A stretch of DNA of 64,000 bases from assembly GCA_026119935.1 (NCBI GenBank), contig JALRMH010000022.1, positions 124,001-188,000 on the forward strand. Reading direction: 5' to 3'. The notes below the pieces were generated by a model. It did not search any database, was not told the origin of the DNA, and was given only the letters and a program-made list of their open reading frames with translations. This document shows, piece by piece, positions 56,815-64,000 of this stretch. This stretch comes from Endothia cerciana. Its lineage: Eukaryota > Ascomycota > Sordariomycetes > Diaporthales > Cryphonectriaceae. Within the stretch, counting starts at the first letter, position 1; each line of letters opens with the position of its first letter. Made by a program: the position numbers and the translations under genes.

Positions 56815-57938
56815 ACTGAAGTTCTTCGTCGACGAGAGGAAAACGGATCAACAAAGAGTAGGTCTTGGGGAGTCAGATGGGAAGGGAAAAGGGCTGGGTA
56901 TGGTCGAGCTTCAATTGGCTTGAAGATTTCCAAAGTCGCAACGATACGAGACCGGCCGCCAAACCAAAATCTGGAGCTGAAGTGTGCGAGAAGAAAATTG
57001 GGGGTGGTCCAATCAGTAAGTGGTAGATGGGTCCGAATATTTGTATGGGCAGCTGGCAGGTGTTTGCTTAGTCAGCATCTCAGCTGCTGACCAGCTGTCC
57101 TTCAACGACAAGTCTTCGTTCTGGGTGGCTCGCCCGTTTCCTACCCCTAGGATTGAGAACAAATGGGCAAAGAGATCACCACGTGGCAGCTGATCACAGC
57201 TTCAGGAACAAGAGATTTCATAGTGGGTCGACTGAGATCTTACAGGTCACGGATGATTCCTATACATCTGTACACCCAATGTATTAGGAACAAGCGGTCA
57301 CAAGGCTGGAAGACCCCGGCCGGGGGTTAGTCCAAGGTCAGAAGTGCGATGAGGAAGTGTCAGCCTTGAGTACTCGGATAATAAGTATGATCTTTTATTG
57401 AAGGACTTCTGCCTAGTCGTCAAGGACTGTCACAAAACAGTTTCCTCAAGGCCTTGTCCGCAGTCCCTCAGGTGCCCTCGCTTTGGTCATTGAACACATG
57501 GCCCTAACTCCTGCTGATGCACCTCCATGCTCCTAGTGCGCCTATTGTATTCCAACTCTCCAACTTAATCATTTAAGGATATAATCAAAAGACCAGTCAT
57601 TTCCCCCCAAGTTGTGCCGTAAGCTGCTGACCATTGGAATGACAAGCTTGCCGCGCTGGGTCAGAACTTCTGAAACCACTCAAATACCGTTTGCACCATG
57701 CTGGATGGTATGCTCGAACAACCCAACAAATGGGATGCTTCCAAGGTTGAAACCTGCATCCCAGAATGGACGAGAAACAGCCACCCAAGCTTGAGTAGTG
57801 CTCTCACCTTGTGTCCAGTGACCGCCCGCAACAGCATGAGGCTCTCCATTGACCGTGGGTCAAGTGTCGCCGCTTTCGCTCCAGTCGTTTCAACGAAACT
57901 GCACCGCATTGGAACAGTCGAGGTTCAAGCGCAGAAAA
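56815..57938. other. Promoter of RACK1 and 3' flank of TAF8
   Basis: No gene recognised in 1.1 kb. The half next to 56815 is the RACK1 leader and promoter. The half next to 57938 is the TAF8 3' untranslated region. Confidence 0.6.
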
Positions 57939-59047
57939 TCAACCCTGTCCGCCTAGGGAAGTGCCCTTCTTCTTCTTTTGAGATCGAGGTATCTCTCGCC
58001 GAAAGTACTTCTTCTGGGAATTGGCGATCATGCTGTGGTCCGCAACATCTTCCCTGGCCGCATCGTTTTTTCGGTTCGCCGAGCCGCGCTCCTGAATCAT
58101 CTCCTTCATCATGTCCTCCCACAGGTCGTATTTCACCTTTGATACCGGGTTCTTCTCCGCAGTGCTGCGTAAGTCCTTCAGGCTTGCCATCTTGCTAGCA
58201 CGCACCAGTTTCCTCAGGGCCTCTTCTGCCTGCTTCGCCTGCACAGCCGCCGCCTCGCGGATCTTCTTAGGATCGCCGCGCCAGTCGGGTGCCGGAGGAG
58301 CATTGCCCTTGGCCTCGCTGTTTGCCTCGTGGATAGGTGTGCGCACCGTGACGGACTCGATGTCGGTTGGTGTATATTTGTAGGTATGCGTACTGGGAAA
58401 GTCAGGGAAGTATTTGGGTATGTAGGGTTTGGTGTCCTTGTCGGGCTTGCCGCTGAGCTCTTCATCGAGGGTCGGCAGGTCTCTAAAGGTGTTGATGTCC
58501 CCGAGCTCTGTCTCTTTTTCAGGTGCTTTTATCTTGTCCCGTGGGATAGCATTGGGACGGTGTTTTTTCAAGTCGGTCAGGTTGATGTTGAAGTACTTGA
58601 GGGACAGCTCGAAGTCGGTTGGTATGGTCATGGTTCTGCGGGCGTGGTTGGCCATGGACATCACGTCTTCGCACAGAGATGCAAGGTCTATAATGAGGCT
58701 AGTGTCAGAGGAAAGTATTGACGATCACACTAGTCCATGTCAAGAATAGCAGACTGACATGTCTCCGTCATCAACGTGAAGCTCTCCATGGCCTCCTCGG
58801 ATGCGCAGTCGAAACCTACGTACTCCAGCGCCAGTGCGATAGAGCGTTGCAATGCCGTCCTGTTCACATGGTACTCGTTTGGCGGCTCGTCTATGCCGAT
58901 AGCACCACCATCTATGAGAGCGGCGACGCGTGGACCGGGTGTGTCAACTGACTTTGCGCTGCTCGCCGACTCGGTGCGCTGGCGCTTGGCGGGAGGATCC
59001 TCATCGGTGGAAGGCGACACGCGCTTGCGCGGCGCGTCCTCGCTCAT
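57939..59047 (-). CDS. taf8: TFIID subunit 8 (TAF8)
   Basis: Exons 59047-58759 and 58687-57939 give 345 residues. The 71-bp intron is GTCAGT...ATTATAG and splits a Tyr codon. This nuclear subunit of general transcription factor TFIID pairs with TAF10 through a histone fold. A basic, acidic-flanked leader (DPPAKRQR) is followed by the histone-fold/BTP domain, about residues 63-130 (NRTALQRSIALALEYVGFDC ... YLASLCEDVMSMANHARR). After it comes the TAF8 C-terminal signature KPYIPKYFPDFPSTHTYKYT. The rest is an Ala/Lys/Arg-rich helical region and a basic end (RREIPRSQKKKKG). The start is the ATG at 59047 (MSEDAPRKR); the frame is open further 5' but with non-conserved sequence. Confidence 0.92.
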
Positions 59048-59882
59048 TTCGACGGTGTAAAGTGGATTTTGAATATCGCTCGAGTAACGCAGATGACAGG
59101 AGAGGACGGTGGTGGGGTTGAGCAGCGCTGGAAAGACAAAGAGGGAAAGTCGAAGCTGTTGAAGCTCTGGCATGCGAGGTTGGAGGCAGTCACAGTTGCA
59201 GTTGCAACTGCTGATAGAGTGGCCCGTGCTCCACCCAGCATCGAAGTGGGGTTCGGTTCTTCAGACCCCTGCCAATTCCAATGTTTTAGCGTCGTCCCAC
59301 AGTAGAGGCTCAACAACTTCGTGGGGACATTTCCTAGTTCACCAATGACGGACATCTCAAGGTCGAGTCGAAGTTCTAAAGCCAACTCGATAATTCTCAG
59401 AGGGGACATGGTGATGTTTTCCAGCACCGAAGCGAGCCTCTCTCAACCTGATTTTCAGTCCCACGGTGTCATTCGCTTCTCACGCCCTCCTGGACCCTGC
59501 TCCTTTGGTGCTTGTGTCAACCTATAAGATCGTGGTATCTCTCCTCTCCCAGTCTGCCCTTCCTGTGTGTTTCTCCCAATGCCCAGTAATCTCCTCCCAT
59601 CACATCCCTCAGCTTGATAGCCTTCTCCCTCAAGGCTCACTTGGACCACACCGTGCAACGCTTATCATGCTTATCGTAGGACAAATGTGTTACCCCTGAG
59701 AACGTCCCCGGATCCACACGTGCCAGGATGGCTGGCTCGGGGCAATGCGCCGGCCCTAGAGGTCCGTGAGGTGGGATATCGAGGGATTGATCTAAGAAAA
59801 TGCACGCCAAGGAATGTTGCTCTACTATGCTTTCTTCATCTTGCACTCCAGTTCCCCGAGAACCCAACTCCTGCTCGCTAAC
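59048..59882. other. Divergent promoter region of TAF8 and the LRR kinase
   Basis: 835 bp between two outward-facing genes. No gene recognised. An in-frame ATG at 59814 could extend the kinase by 23 residues. Confidence 0.55.
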
Positions 59883-61304
59883 ATGCACGACCTCGAGATC
59901 CTCCAGAGTGGAGGCTATAAATACAAGGCTCTGACAAGGTTCAAACTGACATGTTCTCTGGACACGTTTCCTAATGAGATCTTAGATCTCGGGCAGACGC
60001 TCGAACAGCTCGATCTTTCAGGCACCGGTCTGTCTACCCTTCCTTCCAACTTTGGTCAGAGCCTGCCCAGTCTCAAGATCGCCTTCTTCTCGCAATGCAA
60101 TTTTAAGACCTTCCCGAGGGGGCTGTCCTCCTGTCCCCAGCTGGAGATGGTCGCCTTTCGGGGGAACGGCATGACTTCCGTACCTGAAGATGCGCTTCCG
60201 CCCAGGCTGCGATGGCTAATTCTGACGGATAACAAGCTGGCGGGCTTGCCGAGGAGCATTGGCAATTGTGGGCGGCTGCAGAAGTGTATGCTGGCCGGCA
60301 ACCAGCTCGAGACGTTACCCAAGGAGATGAGGGAATGCAAGAAGCTGGGTTTGTTGCGCCTCAGCTCGAACAGGCTGAACTTGCTCCCGGGTTGGCTGTT
60401 TGAGATGCCCGAGTTGGCTTTCCTCAGCTTTGCTGGCAATCCTTGTTCCACGCCAATCGAGGAGACAACTCGGGCTTCAGTGTACACGAATGGTGATGCG
60501 CACACCAAACTTGCGCGCGTGGCTTGGTCCGACCTCGAGGTCCACGAAACCCTCGGGCAGGGAGCCTCCGGCATCATATCGAAAGGTCTCTGGCGGACCG
60601 ACTCGGAGACAAGGCTGGAAGTCGCGATTAAGCTTTTCAAGGGGGCATTGACCAGCGACGGTACCCCACTGGATGAGATGGGAGCTTGTATAGCAGCAGG
60701 CCAGCACGCGAACATCATCGACGTTCTTGGCCGGATTCAGGACCACCCGGACGAGGCCAGCGGTTCTTTCAAGGGTGGTCTCGTCATGCAACTCGTCCCT
60801 CCTCACTACCGCACCCTGGGACTGCCGCCCTCACTGGAGACCTGCACGAGAGACACGTATTCAATGGATGCGATATTGGCATTCGACAAGGCTCTGAACA
60901 TTCTGGCTGCCATCGCATCAGCCGCGGCACATCTGCACTCGAAGAACATTTCTCATGGAGACTTGTACGCGCACAACATTCTCACCGACGCGGAAGGGCA
61001 TGCGTTACTGGGCGACTTCGGTGCTGCAACGGTTCATGGCCGGAACGCCTCGCCGCTACTGGAAAAGCTGGAGGTACTCGCCTTTGCGCACCTGATCGAG
61101 GACATGCTAGGTCTTGTGCGCGCAGAAGAACAGACGCAACAACTAGCGCTGCTTCAGAACCTACACAGGCGTTGCTCGGTTCCAGAAGTTGTTACACGCC
61201 CTGCGTTTGAGGAGGTCATTGCGGAACTGAATTCTGTGCGAGGTCAGAATGACTTGGCTACTGGACCGGCTCAAAGTCACCTTGGCAAGAGCCTTCGCAA
61301 TTAG
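59883..61304 (+). CDS. Leucine-rich-repeat protein kinase, intracellular
   Basis: Intronless, 473 residues. Residues about 15-210 are leucine-rich repeats (LEQLDLSGTGLSTLPSNF, LRWLILTDNKLAGLPRSI, LGLLRLSSNRLNLLPGWL), spaced about 22-24 residues as in the bacterial/ROCO-like LRR class. A kinase-like domain follows from about 219: Gly loop LGQGASGIISKG, VAIK lysine Lys250, catalytic loop HGDLYAHNIL (His358, Asp360, Asn365) and DFG at 378-380. Gly replaces Arg in the HRD motif, which suggests regulation without activation-loop phosphorylation. The domain is short after DFG. No signal peptide or membrane helix, so this is not a receptor kinase. LRR plus kinase on one chain is uncommon in fungi. 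From memory, similar architectures occur in bacteria and some filamentous ascomycetes, so ancient transfer is possible but unproven. Substrate unknown. Confidence 0.82.
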   Translation: MHDLEILQSGGYKYKALTRFKLTCSLDTFPNEILDLGQTLEQLDLSGTGLSTLPSNFGQSLPSLKIAFFSQCNFKTFPRGLSSCPQLEMVAFRGNGMTSVPEDALPPRLRWLILTDNKLAGLPRSIGNCGRLQKCMLAGNQLETLPKEMRECKKLGLLRLSSNRLNLLPGWLFEMPELAFLSFAGNPCSTPIEETTRASVYTNGDAHTKLARVAWSDLEVHETLGQGASGIISKGLWRTDSETRLEVAIKLFKGALTSDGTPLDEMGACIAAGQHANIIDVLGRIQDHPDEASGSFKGGLVMQLVPPHYRTLGLPPSLETCTRDTYSMDAILAFDKALNILAAIASAAAHLHSKNISHGDLYAHNILTDAEGHALLGDFGAATVHGRNASPLLEKLEVLAFAHLIEDMLGLVRAEEQTQQLALLQNLHRRCSVPEVVTRPAFEEVIAELNSVRGQNDLATGPAQSHLGKSLRN

Positions 61305-61654
61305 AAGAGGCCCAGTGTTTGAATTACATAAGTTAGACTAGAGCATTGACCAAGACATATATAAGCCCAATTTTTATTTTTTTTATTTTTTTAGTTTGCT
61401 TTCCCTCCCCCTCCTTTAGAGGAAAAAGGAAAAGGTTTTAGATGTTTTGGATTGGAATTGAAGAATTTCACGAGAGGAAGGTTGAGGATTGGTGCGCAAG
61501 CCTACTCAGGGTTAGGGACCGACCAGGGGTCTTCATGGATCTTCCAAAAATTTAGATCAATATAGAGCCTTCAACGAGCAACCTGATTCATCTTGGACAA
61601 ACGCGGAGGCGAAGGCACTTACCAGTCGCCAGCCTGAGCAGACTGTCGCCGCTG
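61305..61654. other. Short intergenic region
   Basis: 3' flank of the kinase with a T-rich tract (61371-61400), possibly polyadenylation-related, and the promoter of the next gene. Confidence 0.55.
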
Positions 61655-63004
61655 ATGTCTCTTCAAGCCAACATCCTGAAGTTGGGCACTCGATTACTCC
61701 GGCGCAGTGCCGCACTCAGGTCACGAACGTCATGCCGGTCGCGATACTCATCGTCATCGACGCCTTCCAGCGCTCCAGATGTGGTTGTCGCTAGCCCTGC
61801 TTCGGCGGCGCACTCCGCAGCAGTGAATGAGATCAATGTAAACTTCAATTACAATACCGAATCTCAATCTGGAAACTCATCGTTATCGACGGCGCCCCTC
61901 AGTACTGAGTCTGAGATCCTCGCGGCTCCCGCTTCAGAGGCGGGCCCTACAGCATCAGAACAAAGCGGATCGCATGGTGGTCTCACGATCCGTAGGGTCA
62001 AAATCCCAATCGAGAGATCAGATCAGGATACCACGCCAAGGGACCGCTCTCAGCGAGCACCGCACCGACGACAGGATGCAGCTATCCAGCGACCGACGTA
62101 TTACCGCTTCGCGCGTATTTTCGGGCTCGACCCCACGGTGACACACCTCGATATCGTGCAAGGGATCTCGCAGACGGCACCGGTGGGCCGCGTCTTATCC
62201 GTGGACCTCCTTGAGAAGGTCTACACAAAGAACGGCAGGGATTTGAGGGCCGCCTTCGTACTGTTCGACCATGAGGCCGCGCCGCGGGATCTCGTGCGCC
62301 TCGCTAAGCAGGGCTTGTTCCTTATCCGCGGCCAGCCTCCGCATGTCTCTGTATATCACGAGCGGGCCTTTAGTGGAAATGACTTCAACGAGCTCTCCTC
62401 GCGCGTGCTTCACTTGCGTGGGAATTCGGATGTGGAGGACTTCAGTGAGGAGGGCTTGCGCAATCTGCTCTTGGGCAATGGTCAGGTCGTGCGGGCTCTT
62501 GGTCACCTGGGTCTCCGTTCGGAGCCTGTTGAGTGGTGGGGGCTCCCTATGGGTCAGCGCTTGATGGAGTGGCGCTTTTTCGACAATCAGAGGCAGACCA
62601 GGGTTCTCATCCAAATACTGAGGCGGTATTTTCACGGCCAATTGTCGATTACGCCTGGTCCTGACCCGTGCTGGAACAAGAAGCGCTATCCGAGGGACAG
62701 GCAGATTACCGACAACGCTATATATCTGGGCGGGCTTAACAAGTCGGACGGCAAACGGAAGTGGACTAAGCCGCAAGCATCACCAAACACTCCGCTGGCC
62801 GGCGGGAACAAGCTCCCATCTCGTTTTGACCAGATTATAAGCACGGGTGGTGGGCAGACAGACGTCGCCGTCCAGGGTGAGAACGATAAGGTCGATATCG
62901 AGGCCATGAGAGTCATGGATGAAGAACAACAGAAGCGGGTTGAGGCTTGGAAACGACTTTATCGCAGCTTGCAGCAACGATCAAATAGGTCCAACTCAAC
63001 CTGA
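61655..63004 (+). CDS. Hypothetical protein with probable mitochondrial presequence
   Basis: Intronless, 449 residues. I cannot name it. The first 40 residues are Arg/Ser/Leu-rich and lack acidic residues (MSLQANILKLGTRLLRRSAA ... RYSSSSTP), a typical mitochondrial targeting start. Residues about 40-140 are Ser/Thr-rich and probably disordered. A folded core begins near residue 147 (YYRFARIFGLDPTVTHLDIV). Its first part, with LRAAFVLFDHEAAPRDLVRL and LFLIRGQPPHVSVYHE, has the alternating pattern of an RRM-like alpha/beta domain. A second conserved-looking block contains WRFFDNQRQTRVLIQILRRY and FHGQLSITPGPDPCWNKKRY. The C-terminus is charged and helical (VMDEEQQKRVEAWKRLYRSL). A role in mitochondrial RNA or ribosome function would fit but is only a guess. 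Confidence 0.72.
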   Translation: MSLQANILKLGTRLLRRSAALRSRTSCRSRYSSSSTPSSAPDVVVASPASAAHSAAVNEINVNFNYNTESQSGNSSLSTAPLSTESEILAAPASEAGPTASEQSGSHGGLTIRRVKIPIERSDQDTTPRDRSQRAPHRRQDAAIQRPTYYRFARIFGLDPTVTHLDIVQGISQTAPVGRVLSVDLLEKVYTKNGRDLRAAFVLFDHEAAPRDLVRLAKQGLFLIRGQPPHVSVYHERAFSGNDFNELSSRVLHLRGNSDVEDFSEEGLRNLLLGNGQVVRALGHLGLRSEPVEWWGLPMGQRLMEWRFFDNQRQTRVLIQILRRYFHGQLSITPGPDPCWNKKRYPRDRQITDNAIYLGGLNKSDGKRKWTKPQASPNTPLAGGNKLPSRFDQIISTGGGQTDVAVQGENDKVDIEAMRVMDEEQQKRVEAWKRLYRSLQQRSNRSNST

Positions 63005-64000
63005 GAGGTGAGTCACGATCGATGTGTCTTTATATACCTCTAGCACAGCAGCCTTGTGCGACGCTCCGAGTATTCGGCTTCATGCAGCGGCTCGATGAGC
63101 AGTGGCTCCCGGAAACTCGGTCTATCTGCGAGTGTCTCGTGAGAGTGTCATCGTTTCCACTAAGACGTTCCAGGGGCGTCTGTCTGTTGAGTCGTGACAA
63201 TTTGGTCGAGTCCAGAGAGTCAACACTGCTGATCATGGCATGGGCTGCAGTGGAGCGTGGCGGGATGCTTTACCGTGAGCCCATTCCCCGGCAACAACGT
63301 GCATCAAGACAAGGAAAGAAGAAGCAGATCTGTTACAACATGCATGGGAACTTCAATTTCTGATCTGCCACTGATCAGATTTTTTTGGCACCATTCAAGT
63401 TGATCTATTCAAATAAGATGGTGACCAAGCAGGGCAGTGCGGCAACGAGGTCATTCAACAGAACAACCCGGAAGCAGATTCGCATCCCTCTTGCAGAGCT
63501 GCCAGCCAGAGGTAACGTTGTCAAGTCTCCACCTAGGGACCCTTTTCAGGATCATATTGACGGATTTGCCAACGAATCAGACACGGTCGACACCTAAGAT
63601 GAGGGCGGGCCTCCAGCAGCATCAGCACCATTCTCATGGACCACCAGGCTTCTGCGGTAAAGTCTACCGGATGGTGCTTCGACACAAAACCTACCGTGCA
63701 ACAGGCCCATCGAGAATCTTCCATCGTGCAGCTGTCCCCCCTAGACGGCGGGGCCGTCAGCCAACGCCCCTAATGGGTTGGTACCGCACAGGAATTACAA
63801 GCATCTAACGACTCGGCTTTCAACCCACAGCCGCGGGCTGAGGCTGCAGTTGGAGGCGCTCCGGGGCGTCGAGGGCGCGTTTGTCATTTGTGGCCCGGAT
63901 GATGAAGAGAGGGAGGAAGAGGAAGAGGAAGTGATGAGAACGCACGACCGTGCTGATTCACAACGGTAATGTTATGCTTCTAGGTTGGATGCATAATCAC
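63005..64000. other. Intergenic region with weak coding hints at the window edge
   Basis: No confident gene. Two short frames look mildly protein-like. ATG 63418-63597 encodes 59 residues (RKQIRIPLAELPARGNVV). The frame after a good acceptor (CCCACAG at about 63830) reads GLRLQLEALRGVEGAFVICG, followed by an acidic run, and stops at about 63969. The latter could be a last exon, but I could not connect it to an upstream exon. Confidence 0.3.

Overview
The window looks like nuclear chromosomal DNA of a filamentous ascomycete (Pezizomycotina, most likely a Sordariomycete). The grounds are short GT-AG introns of about 40-220 bp, a Zn2Cys6 regulator, a GH5 cellulase, a CFEM surface protein, and near-family-identical housekeeping proteins (RACK1/CPC-2, COX9, Som1, TAF8, uL22m). 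Genes lie on both strands with long non-coding gaps of up to 5 kb. Several gaps hold broken gene copies. I found no tRNA, rRNA, CRISPR array or intact transposon.

Layout. 0-9 kb: a Zn2Cys6 transcription factor, an orphan protein, an L-rhamnose-1-dehydrogenase-like SDR and a secreted GH5 endoglucanase (plant-polysaccharide and sugar use). 10.7-14.1 kb: a Prp24/SART3-type U4/U6 recycling factor. 14-22.6 kb: a gene-poor stretch with a palindrome-rich patch and relics of an AsaB-like oxygenase and another fungal protein. 22.6-24.8 kb: a three-exon C2H2 regulator. 26.8-27.8 kb: a decayed PfkB/Mak32-like kinase. 28.4-29.9 kb: a YKR070W-type HAD protein. 32.8-37.3 kb: a compact group with an XRCC2-like recombination gene head-to-head with som1 (mitochondrial inner-membrane peptidase subunit), then cox9 and a mitochondrial uL22 gene sharing a divergent promoter.

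37-48.5 kb: a gene-poor region whose main content is two related, unrecognised multi-exon genes (42.25-43.13 and 47.54-48.53 kb). They have one repeat per exon and phase-2 introns at glycine codons. A microbial-type PARG (macrodomain-like) gene lies between them. This is the best candidate for something undescribed. 49.1-50.3 kb: a membrane-anchored CFEM protein. 50.3-55.3 kb: nothing recognised. 55.3-56.8 kb: the RACK1/CPC-2 gene, whose 216-bp intron carries a C/D-box snoRNA that I identify as U24, as in the yeast ASC1 intron. 57.9-63 kb: TAF8, an LRR-kinase and a mitochondrial-looking protein of unknown function.

Exon joins were worked out by hand from splice consensus, frame and family fit. 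They are stated as predictions.
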